Source: Brevibacterium sediminis (lineage in GTDB: Bacteria; Actinomycetota; Actinomycetes; Actinomycetales; Brevibacteriaceae). From it: DNA of 64,000 nucleotides. Made by a program: the position numbers and the translations under genes. A model generated the notes under the pieces. It saw only the letters and a list, made by a program, of their open reading frames with translations, ran no database searches and was not told the origin of the DNA. Position 1 is the stretch's first letter; each line of letters starts with the position of its first letter. The stretch lies in the NCBI RefSeq assembly GCF_013623905.1, contig NZ_JABKDD010000001.1, positions 496,001-560,000 of the forward strand. The letters run 5' to 3'. Shown here piece after piece: positions 20,074 through 29,478 of the stretch.

Positions 20074-20666
20074 CGAAGACCGTTCTGTTCTGGCGTCACG
20101 GACAGACGGACTTCAACGTCGCCGGACGGTTCCAGGGACAGTCCGACGTCCCCCTCAACGACACCGGCCGAGCGCAGGCCGATCAGGTCGCCAGGCGGCT
20201 CGCCGAACTCGAACCGGAACTCATCGTCTCCTCCGACCTCTCGCGCGCCGCTGCGACCGCCGACAGCTTGGCGACACACGTCGCTCTCGAACCCGTTCGC
20301 GATGAGCGGCTGCGCGAGACCGCCTTCGGCGAGTGGGAAGGCTCCACCCGCGCCGAGGTGGCGGAGACCTGGCCGGACGAACTCGCCGAATGGGCCTCCG
20401 GAGCCGATATCGCACCTCCCGGAGGAGAATCGCGTTCCCAGTCGGGTCGCCGCGTCGCCGACGCCATCACCGATATCGTGCGGTCCGCTGAAGCCTCGAC
20501 GATCGCCATCGTCGCCCACGGTGCGGTGCTGCGCGCCGCCGCCGAAATTCTCCTGGAGATGAACGGGACCGGCCGGCTCGGGGTTCTCGGAAACTGCGGT
20601 CACGGAGAGTTCGGGTACACCGGCGACCGATGGGTCCTGCGCAGTTGGGGCACGCGCTCTCACTGA
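20070..20666 (+). CDS. Histidine phosphatase family protein (GpgP-like)
   Basis: 198-residue phosphatase of the branch-1 histidine phosphatase (phosphoglycerate-mutase-like) fold. The catalytic RHGQTDFN motif is at residues 9-16, the ETAFGEWEG acid loop follows, and the second histidine lies in AHGAVLR. Overlaps rsfS by 4 nt. In mycobacteria the gene at this exact place (after nadD and rsfS) is a glucosyl-3-phosphoglycerate phosphatase (GpgP), so that activity is a reasonable guess here, but the fold is shared by many phosphatases. Confidence 0.88.
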   Translation: MTKTVLFWRHGQTDFNVAGRFQGQSDVPLNDTGRAQADQVARRLAELEPELIVSSDLSRAAATADSLATHVALEPVRDERLRETAFGEWEGSTRAEVAETWPDELAEWASGADIAPPGGESRSQSGRRVADAITDIVRSAEASTIAIVAHGAVLRAAAEILLEMNGTGRLGVLGNCGHGEFGYTGDRWVLRSWGTRSH

Positions 20667-20761
20667 GTCCTTTGGTCGCACCGCTGCGGGTTCGATGATC
20701 GGCCGAACGCGCCCCTACGGTACCGGAAGACGGACATCCGTGCATCAGTGCCCGCTCTGAC

Positions 20762-21901
20762 TCAGTTGTTCGTCTTCCGATGCGCAGCGACTGATCTGAT
20801 GAGCTCGACCAGCGAGTCTGCCGACTTCGCCCAATCGAAGACCTGTGACTGACGCCTGCCGGCCGCGGACTGCTCCGCCCACCTGCCGGCATCGGTGAGC
20901 CGGTCGATCGCGTGCGCGATCGACCGCGGATCCTCAGGGTCGAAGTATTCGGCCGCCTCGGCGGCGATCTCCCGGAAGATCGGAATATCCGACACGGCCA
21001 CGGGCACTCCCTTGGCCATCGCTTCGATCACGGGCAGACCGAAGCCCTCCTCCCGCGAAGCCGTGACCAGGGCAGTCGACTCGTCGAGCAGACGGGCATA
21101 CTCCTCATCGCTGATTCCCCGATGGAAGACGACCCTCGCCCGGTCGGGAATGAGGGCTCGCAGCTGAGCTTCCCTCCGGCCATCGATGCGGCTGGCGATG
21201 TGCAGGGTCCACCCCGGCAGGTGCTCGAGCGCGCGGATGAGGGATTCGACGTTCTTGTACGGCAGGAACGCACCCATGTAGATGAGCGTCTTCGCATCGT
21301 GACGGTTCACTGTCCGCGCCGGCGCGGCGACCGCCTCGGCGGCATTGGACACCACCTGCACCGGACGATCCGTCAACCGGTTTGCGGCGATGAGCTCTTT
21401 CGTCGTCTCGGAGACAGCAGCCACGGCATCGGCACGATTGAGCAGCAACCGCTGCGGGAAGAAGCTCAAGTGATACGCCCGCCACAGCAGCCTCACCGGC
21501 AGCGGCAGGTCACCCGGCGGTTCGGGGTGGGAGTAGTAGATGAGGTCGTGGATGGTCAGGATGAGTCCGTAGCGACGTCCGAACGAGCCCATCGTCTGCA
21601 TCGTCGAGAACACGACATCGGCGCCCAGTGCATTGAGCTTCCCGGCGATGGCCACCTCGGCGGGGGAGGTGGGATCGCTCAGCTGCACCCACGAACATTC
21701 GGGAAGCAGAGCCAACTGAGCCTCATCGCTGATAATCATGGTCACGTCGATCTCCGTGCCCTCGACGGCCGTCAGCAGGGCCGAGAGCAGACACGAACCG
21801 TACCGGGAGATCCCGTCGTGATGAGTCGTGCGGGTGAAGCGTGCGTCGAAGAAGACCGACAGCCTCGGTGACGGTTGGAGGCTCTTTGTGCTTTTGCTCA
21901 T
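20762..21901 (-). CDS. Glycosyltransferase, GT4-type (GT-B fold)
   Basis: 379-residue retaining glycosyltransferase. The N-terminal acceptor half starts FFDARFTRTTHHDGISRYG, and the donor-binding half contains GAFLPYKNVESLIRAL and the E-x7-E region GFGLPVIEAMAKGVPVAVSDIPIFREI, followed by DPRSIAHAI. It probably transfers a sugar from a nucleotide sugar to a cell-surface glycan or glycolipid; substrate unknown. Start at 21901 has GGAG 5 nt upstream; an earlier in-frame start (21958) is less likely. It stands alone, divergent from the Mrp operon. Confidence 0.88.
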   Translation of the reverse strand: MSKSTKSLQPSPRLSVFFDARFTRTTHHDGISRYGSCLLSALLTAVEGTEIDVTMIISDEAQLALLPECSWVQLSDPTSPAEVAIAGKLNALGADVVFSTMQTMGSFGRRYGLILTIHDLIYYSHPEPPGDLPLPVRLLWRAYHLSFFPQRLLLNRADAVAAVSETTKELIAANRLTDRPVQVVSNAAEAVAAPARTVNRHDAKTLIYMGAFLPYKNVESLIRALEHLPGWTLHIASRIDGRREAQLRALIPDRARVVFHRGISDEEYARLLDESTALVTASREEGFGLPVIEAMAKGVPVAVSDIPIFREIAAEAAEYFDPEDPRSIAHAIDRLTDAGRWAEQSAAGRRQSQVFDWAKSADSLVELIRSVAAHRKTNN

Positions 21902-22015
21902 GGAACTCCGAGTCGATAGTCTGAATCTTCGAAAGCCTGTGTCTATCAGTTTGCGCACGAAGGATCAGTGAGTGAAGGAACGATCACCTGTGCCCGCGGC
22001 CGTTGAGGCCCGGTC

Positions 22016-25000
22016 ATGATCCTAACGCTAATCGCTCTGGCCGCACTCGTCGCACTCACCCCCGTTCTCACCCGTTCTGCGGGTCGGGAGAGCGGCTGGC
22101 CGTTGGCGATCGCCTATCTCGGCGTGGCAGCCCTGTTCACTCCCACCGCCGCCGAGGTGATGGCCGGGAGGAATCCGGAAGTGTCCTACCCCTGGATTCC
22201 CAGCCTCGGGGTGGACCTGGCGCTGCGCGCCGACGGAATCGGTGTCGTGTTCACCTATGTCGCGCTGATCATCGGTGCGGTCGTGTTCGTCTATTCGACG
22301 CGCTATCTCAGCCCTGGACGCAATACGAGCTTCTATTGGCTGATGGTGATCTTCACCTTCTCCATGGTCGCCCTTGTGTTGACCAACGATGTGCTCGTGC
22401 TGTTCGTGTGCTGGGAGCTGACGTCCCTGGCGTCGTTCTTCCTCATCGCCCGGTCCGGATCCCCCGGGCAGGCACCGGCCCTGCGGACGATGTTCTTCAC
22501 CTTCATCGGCGGCCTCAGTCTGCTGGTGGCCACCGGAGTGATCATCGCCGTGACGGGGACGACGAACCTCGCCCAGGCGGTCAGCTCCCCGGTGTGGGCG
22601 GGCCAGCCCGAGGTCACGACGCTCGTGGCCCTGCTCGTCGGCGTTGCAGCCATGACGAAGTCGGCTCAGTTCCCGTTCCACCCATGGCTGCCCGATGCGA
22701 TGGCCGCCGCCACCCCTGTTTCGGCCTATCTGCATGCCGCAGCCGTCGTCAAGGCCGGCATCTTCCTCATGCTCCGGTTCTCACCGACCTTCCACGCCAC
22801 GCCGGCATGGAACGTCCTGCTCGTGACGGCAGGACTCCTCACTGCCTGCCTGGGCGGCTGGTTCGCGCTCAACCAACATGACGTGAAGAAGCTCATGGCC
22901 TATTCGACCGTGTCCCAACTCGGGCTCATCACCGCGGTCATCGGGGTCGGCACCGAGGCTGCGATCGCCGCCGCCACCCTCCACGTCATCGCGCATGCAC
23001 TGTTCAAGTCCGGCCTGTTCATGATGGTCGGCGTCGTCGATCACCTCGCCGGCACCAGAGACCTCGCACGTATTCCGAAGCTCATGCGCACTGCCCCGGC
23101 GGCGTTCACGGTGATGATCATCGGCTGTGCGTCCATGGCCGGGATTCCGCCGCTGTTGGGATTCGTGTCCAAGGAGGCACTGTTCGCAGCGCTGGGGGAG
23201 ACCCCGGGCGGGCCCTGGGCCGGCTGGGTGGCTCTGCTCGTCGCCGTGGGTGCCTCGGTGCTCACCTTCGCCTACTGCGCGAAGACGGTCTGGGGCAGCT
23301 TCATCGACGGCCGCGAACCCGAGGAGCGCCGCATCCACCGCGGTTCACCCGTCATGCTCATCGCAGCGGCCCTGCCGATCCTGGCCTCGGTGCCCCTGAG
23401 CTTCGTCCTGTTCCTCTTCGACACCCCGCTCGACCAGGTGGTGCGGGCAGCGGTGCCAACAGCCTCGGAACACGTGCACCTGGCGCTGTGGCACGGGTTC
23501 AACATCGAACTGCTCGCCTCCGGGCTCATCATCGTCATCGGCGTGTTCATCATCCTCCGCCGATCACGAGTCTTCGTCTTCTTCCACAAAGCCACGCTGC
23601 CCTTCGACGGAGCCGATGTCATCGACTCACTGACGAAGACTCTCAAACGGCTGGGATACGGTCTCTCCGCCTTCGTCCGTCCCATGAACTCAGGGCCCTA
23701 TCTCGCTCTGTCCCTGGGCGGACTGAGCGTACTCGCCATCGGGGCCCTGCCTGTCGTCTTCGCCGAACTGCCGCCGCTGCAGGAGAACCTCAGCCGTCCG
23801 GTGGACATCATTCTGCTCATCCTCATCACCGTGGCTGTGCTCGTCCTCTGCACCTCGCACTCACGACTGACCACCGTTGTGGCGCTCTCGGCCATCGGCA
23901 TCCTCGCCACCGTGCAGATCCTCGCTCTCGGCGCCCCCGACGTCACCCTGACACAGCTGCTCGTCGAAGCGATGACGATCATCGTCATCATGCTCGTGCT
24001 GCAGAAGCTGCCGCGCTCGTTCTGGAAGTACCCGAAGCGCAAGCAGACACCGCGTCTGCTCCTGGCGATCATCGTCGGCGCGAGCGTCGCCGGACTGACT
24101 CTGGCGCTCAACGGCCGTCGGGAACGCTCCGCCCTCGGCCAGTACTATCTCGACAAGGCTCCGGAGATCAGCGGCGGAGACAACATCGTCAATACCATCC
24201 TCGTCGAATTCCGTGCACTCGACACCCTCGGTGAGCTGACCGTCCTCGGCATGGCCGGAATCGCGATCGTCGCGGTGATGTCGACGGTCAAGGACAAGTT
24301 CATCGACCCGCCGGCCGAGAACATTCCGGAACCGCCCAGGCCCCCGTGGGTGTCGATCCGCCCCAAAGGCACCACCGCATATCGAGCTGTCCACGAGGCG
24401 TGGCCGAACGTCATCCCTCTGCAGCTGACTCTGAAGGTTCTCGGGCCGCTGCTGGCGCTGAGCTCCCTGCTCATCTTCTGGCGCGGTCACAATTCTCCGG
24501 GAGGCGGATTCATCGCCGCCCTCGTCGGTTCCGCCGTCATCGGTCTGGCCTACCTGTCCACGCCGAAGGACCGGGCACTCGGTCCGCCGCGCGCGCCGCT
24601 CTATCTCATCGGCTCCGGAGTCGCCACGGCGGTGGTCACAGGAATCATCGGTCTCCTGCTCGCCGGTTCGTTCCTCCAGCCCATGCACACGGAATTCGCC
24701 GGTCAGCATTGGACGACATCGATGCTCTTCGACGTCGGCGTCTACTTGGCGGTACTCGGCCTCATGCTGCTCTCGTTCAACCTCCTCGGTGTCTCGGACT
24801 CCGCGGCCACGCCGGCCGGAGACGATGTGCTCACCAACGGCATCATCCGCCGCGACGTCGAACGCACCCGCGAACGTGCCGATGAACTGCTCTACGGTGA
24901 GCTGAGCGGTCCGATGGAGGCCATCCGCGGGGAACGCCCCGAACGCAGCCGCCGCCGCGGCGTCGAAGCGTCCGGGGAGGCGAAGGTGCGCGCGAATTCG

Positions 25001-25054
25001 ACGCATATCCTCCACGGGGATCCACCAGCCGACGGAGATGAGGAGGAAGCATGA
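22016..25054 (+). CDS. mrpA: Mrp-type Na+/H+ antiporter subunit A, with MrpB-like C-terminal region
   Basis: Largest subunit of the multi-subunit Mrp cation/proton antiporter in the cytoplasmic membrane, important for Na+ and alkaline-pH tolerance. The 1,012 residues hold a NuoL-like core (proton-pathway segments such as FVCWELTSLASFFLI and KSAQFPFHPWLPDAMAAATPVSAYLHAAAVVKAG), then the DUF4040 part (LGAPDVTLTQLLVEAMTIIVIM) and a MrpB-like end (GHNSPGGGFIAALVGSAVIG). No separate mrpB follows, so A and B are fused, as is common in actinobacteria. The stop overlaps mrpC. Confidence 0.95.
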   Translation: MILTLIALAALVALTPVLTRSAGRESGWPLAIAYLGVAALFTPTAAEVMAGRNPEVSYPWIPSLGVDLALRADGIGVVFTYVALIIGAVVFVYSTRYLSPGRNTSFYWLMVIFTFSMVALVLTNDVLVLFVCWELTSLASFFLIARSGSPGQAPALRTMFFTFIGGLSLLVATGVIIAVTGTTNLAQAVSSPVWAGQPEVTTLVALLVGVAAMTKSAQFPFHPWLPDAMAAATPVSAYLHAAAVVKAGIFLMLRFSPTFHATPAWNVLLVTAGLLTACLGGWFALNQHDVKKLMAYSTVSQLGLITAVIGVGTEAAIAAATLHVIAHALFKSGLFMMVGVVDHLAGTRDLARIPKLMRTAPAAFTVMIIGCASMAGIPPLLGFVSKEALFAALGETPGGPWAGWVALLVAVGASVLTFAYCAKTVWGSFIDGREPEERRIHRGSPVMLIAAALPILASVPLSFVLFLFDTPLDQVVRAAVPTASEHVHLALWHGFNIELLASGLIIVIGVFIILRRSRVFVFFHKATLPFDGADVIDSLTKTLKRLGYGLSAFVRPMNSGPYLALSLGGLSVLAIGALPVVFAELPPLQENLSRPVDIILLILITVAVLVLCTSHSRLTTVVALSAIGILATVQILALGAPDVTLTQLLVEAMTIIVIMLVLQKLPRSFWKYPKRKQTPRLLLAIIVGASVAGLTLALNGRRERSALGQYYLDKAPEISGGDNIVNTILVEFRALDTLGELTVLGMAGIAIVAVMSTVKDKFIDPPAENIPEPPRPPWVSIRPKGTTAYRAVHEAWPNVIPLQLTLKVLGPLLALSSLLIFWRGHNSPGGGFIAALVGSAVIGLAYLSTPKDRALGPPRAPLYLIGSGVATAVVTGIIGLLLAGSFLQPMHTEFAGQHWTTSMLFDVGVYLAVLGLMLLSFNLLGVSDSAATPAGDDVLTNGIIRRDVERTRERADELLYGELSGPMEAIRGERPERSRRRGVEASGEAKVRANSTHILHGDPPADGDEEEA

Positions 25055-25383
25055 TCCTGGCACTGACGATCGGCGTCCTCACCACAGGCGGCGTCTACCT
25101 CATGATGCAGCGCTCCATGGTCCGGGGAGTCTTCGGTCTCACCCTCATCTCCCATGCCGCGAACTTCATCCTGCTCTCGGCTGGCGTCGGCGCGTGGAGA
25201 GGGGAACCTCTGGCCGGGCGCGGTGACCTCGCCGAGGCGGCCGATCCGCTGCCTCAGGCCTTCGTCCTCACCGCCATCGTCATCACCTTGGCGGTGACCA
25301 TCTTCATGCTCGCGCTGGCCGTGCTCGGCCACGATGACGATCAGAAACGCAATCCCGAGACAGGGGAGGAGCGCGACTCATGA
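25051..25383 (+). CDS. mrpC: Mrp antiporter subunit C (NuoK-like)
   Basis: 110-residue, three-helix protein homologous to NuoK of complex I. The pattern GVLTTGGVYLMMQRSMVRGVFGLTLISHAANFILL followed by DPLPQAFVLTAIVITLAVT is typical of MrpC. Starts within the mrpA stop and overlaps mrpD, with RBS GATGAGGAGGA. Role is structural, within the proton-conducting module. Confidence 0.95.
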   Translation: MILALTIGVLTTGGVYLMMQRSMVRGVFGLTLISHAANFILLSAGVGAWRGEPLAGRGDLAEAADPLPQAFVLTAIVITLAVTIFMLALAVLGHDDDQKRNPETGEERDS

Positions 25384-26897
25384 ACTCCGCACTGCTCCTC
25401 CTGCTCATCGGCATCCCGCTCCTGGCCTCGGCCCTGAGCGTGCTCATCACCTCACGCACCTTCGACCGGCTGCTCCTGCTCGCCGTTCCTGTGCTCGTCG
25501 GCGGCAGTGGCATCGTCCTGCTCGGGGTGCACGCCTCGACCTCGGTGATCGCCCATTCGGTCGGTGACTATGTGCCCGGCCTGGCGATCGTGTTCGTCTC
25601 GGACACGTTCACCGCGCTCATGCTCGTGCTCACCTCGCTCGTAGCGCTCGTCAGCAGCCTGTTCCTCATCTCCACCGGAGAGGACCAGTACAGATTCGTC
25701 CCGGCCCTCATCCTGATGATGCTCACCGGCGTCTACGGTGCGCTGCTGACCGGTGATCTGTTCAACTTCTTCGTCTTCGTCGAAGTGTTGATGCTGCCCG
25801 CTTACGCTCTCATCGCCGTCACCGGTACCTGGCGCAGGCTCGGCATCGGACGTCTCTACGTCATGGTCAACCTGCTGACCTCGACGATGCTGCTCATCGG
25901 TGTCGGGTTCGTCTACGGAGCCACCGGAACCGTCAACCTCGCTGTCCTGGCAGATCAGGGCCGCCCGACCGGACAGGCCGCGATCGCTCTGGGCGTGGTG
26001 CTGCTCTCCCTGTTCGTCAAGGCCGGCGGCGCGCCCTTCCACGGGTGGCTCGTCCGCTCCTATCCGAACACCTCGGCGGGAATGATGTCGCTGTTCTCCG
26101 GTCTGCATTCGAAGGTCGGGCTCTATGCGATCTATCGCATCTACACCACCGTCTACGGTGAACCTGCCCCGTGGGCGACCGTCATCCTCATCGTCGCGGT
26201 GGCCAGCATCCTCATCGGTGCGGTCTCCGGATTCGGGCAGGTGCGGGTGCGCAACGTGCTCGGATTCCAGATGACGGCTGGTGTGGGCCATATCCTCATC
26301 GGCGTCACACTGCTGACTTCGGCGGCTCTCGGTGCCGGTGCTTTCTACATGATGCACCACATGATCACGATGGCAGGCCTCCTGCTCATCATGGGTGCCG
26401 TCGAACAGACCTACGGCACCGGTTCCTTCCGCAAGCTCTCGGGGCTCGCCTCACGAGAGCGGTGGGCGACCGTCCTCATGATCCTCGGACTCTTCTCACT
26501 CGTCGGTCTGCCGCCGACCTCGGGACTGTGGGGCAAGGTCGGACTCGTCAGGGCCTCCACGGACACCGGCGGCGGCTTCGGATGGGTCCTGGTCGCCGTC
26601 ATCGTCGCGGGCGCACTGATCAGTCTGCTGGCGCTTCAGCGCACCTGGCGCAACACTTTCTGGGGACCGCCGATGCAGACGTTCCGTCCGGACTCGGCTG
26701 AGACCGGGCGTGCTCCGGCCGAACCGATCACGCGCAGCGTGCGCATCCCGGGCCGACTGCTGGTGCCCGCCACGATCATGATCGGGCTGTCCGTTGCGCT
26801 CTTCTGCTTCCCGGAGCCTCTGCTCGCCCTCACGCATCGGGCAGCCGAAGGTCTGCTCGATCACAGTGACTACATCGAGGCGGTGATGGCACCGTGA
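25380..26897 (+). CDS. mrpD: Mrp antiporter subunit D (NuoM/N-like)
   Basis: 505-residue NuoN/NuoM-like proton-translocating subunit with about fourteen hydrophobic helices. Conserved elements include FNFFVFVEVLMLPAYALIA with the key glutamate, KAGGAPFHGWLVRSYPNTSAG with its lysine, and HHMITMAGLLLIMG. Overlaps mrpC by 4 nt at its start and runs into mrpE at its end. Works with MrpA as one of the two antiporter-like halves. Confidence 0.95.
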   Translation: MNSALLLLLIGIPLLASALSVLITSRTFDRLLLLAVPVLVGGSGIVLLGVHASTSVIAHSVGDYVPGLAIVFVSDTFTALMLVLTSLVALVSSLFLISTGEDQYRFVPALILMMLTGVYGALLTGDLFNFFVFVEVLMLPAYALIAVTGTWRRLGIGRLYVMVNLLTSTMLLIGVGFVYGATGTVNLAVLADQGRPTGQAAIALGVVLLSLFVKAGGAPFHGWLVRSYPNTSAGMMSLFSGLHSKVGLYAIYRIYTTVYGEPAPWATVILIVAVASILIGAVSGFGQVRVRNVLGFQMTAGVGHILIGVTLLTSAALGAGAFYMMHHMITMAGLLLIMGAVEQTYGTGSFRKLSGLASRERWATVLMILGLFSLVGLPPTSGLWGKVGLVRASTDTGGGFGWVLVAVIVAGALISLLALQRTWRNTFWGPPMQTFRPDSAETGRAPAEPITRSVRIPGRLLVPATIMIGLSVALFCFPEPLLALTHRAAEGLLDHSDYIEAVMAP

Positions 26898-27271
26898 TGC
26901 GAGTCATCCACGGCATCTCATACGTCGGCTTCATCGTCTGGGCGATCATCACGGGCTCGGCGACCATCATCTCCCGACTCTTCCGCAGCGACTACGCCCA
27001 GCCGATGATCGTCGAACTGCCGATGCGCTGCGCCACCGACCTCGAAGTCACGCTCTTCGCATCGTCGATCACCATCACTCCCGGCACCCTGGTGACAGCG
27101 ATCGCCGCCGGCACGTCGACGACCCCGCCGGTGATCTTCGTCCATGCTCTGTTCGAGGAGTCGGAGGAATCCGCTCTCGACGGACTCATCGATATGGAAT
27201 CCCGACTGCTGTCCATGACCCGCGGACGAGCACCGGGGCCACACGCCGATCCGCAGGGAGGCCGTCCGTGA
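26897..27271 (+). CDS. mrpE: Mrp antiporter subunit E, shortened
   Basis: 124-residue subunit E. The conserved soluble part is present (SDYAQPMIVELPM near residue 35, SSITITPGTLVTAIA, FVHALFEESEES), but only one hydrophobic helix precedes it (residues 4-27). MrpE in many bacteria is about 160-180 residues with extra N-terminal helices, so this is a short form. ATG at 26897 shares its A with the mrpD stop; GTG at 26894 is an alternative. Likely helps assemble the complex. Confidence 0.88.
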   Translation: MRVIHGISYVGFIVWAIITGSATIISRLFRSDYAQPMIVELPMRCATDLEVTLFASSITITPGTLVTAIAAGTSTTPPVIFVHALFEESEESALDGLIDMESRLLSMTRGRAPGPHADPQGGRP

Positions 27272-27528
27272 TCGTCATCGCAAGCATCTGTGCGGTCATC
27301 CTCGCCGCCGCCATCATCATCGGCCTCATCCGCGTGCTCACTGCTCGCGATCAGGGCTCACGCGCGGTGGTCTCGGACCTCATCTACTTCTCGGCGATCG
27401 CCATCGTCACCATGCTCGGCATCACCGTGTCCTCGTCGATCGTCCTCGATGTGATCTTCCTGTCGTCCATGGTGGGCATCCTCGCCACGATCGCTCTGTC
27501 CCGAATCCTCACGAGGGGGCACCGCTGA
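27268..27528 (+). CDS. mrpF: Mrp antiporter subunit F
   Basis: 86-residue, three-helix subunit with the typical RVLTARDQGSRAVVSDLIYFSAIA centre and SSIVLDVIFLSSMVGILATIALSRIL end. GTG at 27268 overlaps the mrpE stop. In other organisms MrpF has been linked to bile-salt or cholate efflux as well as complex function; here its role is inferred from the operon. Confidence 0.93.
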   Translation: MIVIASICAVILAAAIIIGLIRVLTARDQGSRAVVSDLIYFSAIAIVTMLGITVSSSIVLDVIFLSSMVGILATIALSRILTRGHR

Positions 27529-27917
27529 TGAATGAAGCACTCGCCACGACCCTCGTCGGGATCTTCGGGATCACCGGCTCCCTGCTGCTGCTCGGCTCCG
27601 CTCTGGCGATGTTCAGGGTCCGTGATGCCCTGTCTCGGATCAATGTGTTCTCTCCGGCCACCGGACTGGGTATGCCGTTCATCGTCATCGCGGCCTTCAT
27701 CTACGACCTCTACGCGTCCGGGTTCTCCTGGAGTTCGCTGATCATGGCGGTCATCGCCGTGCTGTGCCTGATCATCGTGTCCTCGGTTGCGAGCAACACC
27801 CTGGCCAGGTCGGCGGTGCTCTCCGGACAGCCGGTATTCCGGAAGACGTCACCGAATCGGCTGGCAGCGCCGCCCGAAGGGGTTGTCGACATCGACCCCG
27901 ACGCGAAGGACTCCTGA
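27528..27917 (+). CDS. mrpG: Mrp antiporter subunit G
   Basis: 129-residue last subunit, with three hydrophobic helices and the family segment MFRVRDALSRINVFSPATGLGMP (residues about 25-47 cover this). Its ATG shares one base with the mrpF stop. The C-terminal 35 residues are hydrophilic. Completes the A(B)-C-D-E-F-G operon; the next gene is convergent. Confidence 0.93.
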   Translation: MNEALATTLVGIFGITGSLLLLGSALAMFRVRDALSRINVFSPATGLGMPFIVIAAFIYDLYASGFSWSSLIMAVIAVLCLIIVSSVASNTLARSAVLSGQPVFRKTSPNRLAAPPEGVVDIDPDAKDS

Positions 27918-27962
27918 GCCGACTCAGTCAGTCGGGTCTGCCCGGCCATTGATCACGTGAGC

Positions 27963-28685
27963 TCAGTTCCGTCCGGTCGTGCGCATCGTGATGTTGATCC
28001 TGCCCCCGCCGAGGTGGTTCAGTCGTCCCGCATCCGGTGCAGTTCCCGGCTGGATCGACCTGACCCCGTGGTAGGCGAAGCGGGCAGGGCCGCCGAAGAC
28101 GAAGGCGTCACCCGAGGCCAACCGCAGATCCTCGAAGGGACGGTTACGTGTCTCCGTGTTCCCGAACCGGAAGAGGCACGTATCGCCCAATGACAAGGAG
28201 ACGACAGGAGCAGGGTCGAATTCGTCCTTGTCTTGGTGCATACCCATCTTCGCGTGCTCGTCGTAGTAGTTCACGAGGGCCACATCCGGGTGGTAGTCGG
28301 CGGGGTCGAATCCCCACGCGGCGGCTGTACCCGGGGCGAGATCCGGTGCAGCCTCGACGACCGCTGCTGTGGACTGCAGAACCTGGCGGCCCAGACGGGT
28401 CATCCAATCGGGGAAGGGCAGCACCACCTTGTCGTTGACGTCGACGGCGCGGCGGTCGTAGCGCCCGGGCTGCCAATGCCAGCCCAGCCCGATCGTCGTG
28501 ACACTCATCGGATGCCCTGCGATCGTCGTCGCATGGGGAGGAACCGGACCGGACTGCCAATCGGCATAGCGGGCGATGATCCACTGCTGCGCCTCGGCGC
28601 TGAGGAAACCCGGTACCCAGACCGCGCCGGGGGCGACGATTCTCGGTCGGCGGTCGAAGGCCTCATCGGCGAAGAGCGAATCCAT
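27963..28685 (-). CDS. alkB: AlkB-like 2-oxoglutarate/Fe(II) dioxygenase (DNA alkylation repair)
   Basis: Oxidatively removes methyl groups from N1-methyladenine and N3-methylcytosine in DNA. The 240 residues have the iron ligands His150-x-Asp152 and His206, and the 2-oxoglutarate arginines Arg229 and Arg235; the spacings (56 residues between histidines, 6 between arginines) equal those of E. coli AlkB. The NYY motif at 139-141 precedes the HxD. It lies alone, convergent with the Mrp operon; other alkylation-repair genes are 16 kb away in this window. Confidence 0.94.
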   Translation of the reverse strand: MDSLFADEAFDRRPRIVAPGAVWVPGFLSAEAQQWIIARYADWQSGPVPPHATTIAGHPMSVTTIGLGWHWQPGRYDRRAVDVNDKVVLPFPDWMTRLGRQVLQSTAAVVEAAPDLAPGTAAAWGFDPADYHPDVALVNYYDEHAKMGMHQDKDEFDPAPVVSLSLGDTCLFRFGNTETRNRPFEDLRLASGDAFVFGGPARFAYHGVRSIQPGTAPDAGRLNHLGGGRINITMRTTGRN

Positions 28686-28741
28686 GTCTACCAGGATGCC
28701 AGAGCGGGATCTAGAATGATCACGAGACCCGAGGAGACGCG

Positions 28742-29410
28742 ATGAACGCAGCCAACACGCAATTGATCTTCCTCCACGGCGCCGGTGAGCGCGCCGATGT
28801 CTGGGACGACGTCATCGCCGAACTGCCGGCCGATTGGTCGTGCAACGCCATCGACCTCGGCGAACTCGGCGTCATCGACGACGGAATGTTCGACTTGTCC
28901 GACGCCGCGGATCGAGTTCTACAGAGGATCGAAGCGGAGCAGTCGACAGTGGTCTGCGGACTCTCTCTCGGTGCGATGGTGGCGACGGCGGTCGCGGCTC
29001 GAGCCGACCCCGGCGCACTCGACGCGCTGATTCTCTCCGGTGGACAGGTGAGGCCGCCGAAGTGGATGATGCGCCTGCAATGGCAGATCTCCATCCGACT
29101 GCCGGAACGGGCATTCGCCGCATACGGTTCGACGAAGTCCGAGACCTTGGCCATGTACGCGGCGGTCGAAGCCGCCGATCTGCGGGACCGCCTCGGCGAG
29201 GTGAGGGTGCCGACTGCAGTGTGGTGCGGAACGCGGGACATCGCGAACAGGCCTGCGGCCAGGGAGTTGGCGGAAGGCATCGACGGAGCCGAACTCCGGT
29301 TCGTCCCCGGGATGGGCCATGACTGGCACCGCAGTCATCCGGCGGCTTTCGCAGCGCACCTGCGCGAATTCCTCTCTGCCACGTCGGCACGCACGCCGCG
29401 GGGCCGGTGA
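28742..29410 (+). CDS. Alpha/beta hydrolase family protein
   Basis: 222-residue protein of the alpha/beta hydrolase fold. The oxyanion region FLHGAGERADVW is at residues 10-21, the nucleophile elbow GLSLG has Ser76, an Asp follows the VPTAVWCGTRD strand and the His is in GMGHDWH near the end. The substrate is not evident; small-molecule ester, lactone or thioester hydrolysis are all possible. RBS GAGGAGA precedes the ATG. It is divergent from alkB and ends at a strong shared hairpin. Confidence 0.85.
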   Translation: MNAANTQLIFLHGAGERADVWDDVIAELPADWSCNAIDLGELGVIDDGMFDLSDAADRVLQRIEAEQSTVVCGLSLGAMVATAVAARADPGALDALILSGGQVRPPKWMMRLQWQISIRLPERAFAAYGSTKSETLAMYAAVEAADLRDRLGEVRVPTAVWCGTRDIANRPAARELAEGIDGAELRFVPGMGHDWHRSHPAAFAAHLREFLSATSARTPRGR

Positions 29411-29432
29411 CATTCGGTCACCGGCCCCGCGG
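29396..29432. terminator. Bidirectional hairpin terminator
   Basis: A perfect 16-bp GC-rich inverted repeat (29396-29411 with 29417-29432) with a 5-nt loop overlaps the end of the hydrolase gene and sits before the convergent FAD reductase gene. Confidence 0.85.
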
Positions 29433-29478
29433 AGTCGACGATGGATCGCCGATCCGTCCGACTCGGACGTTCTCGGAC

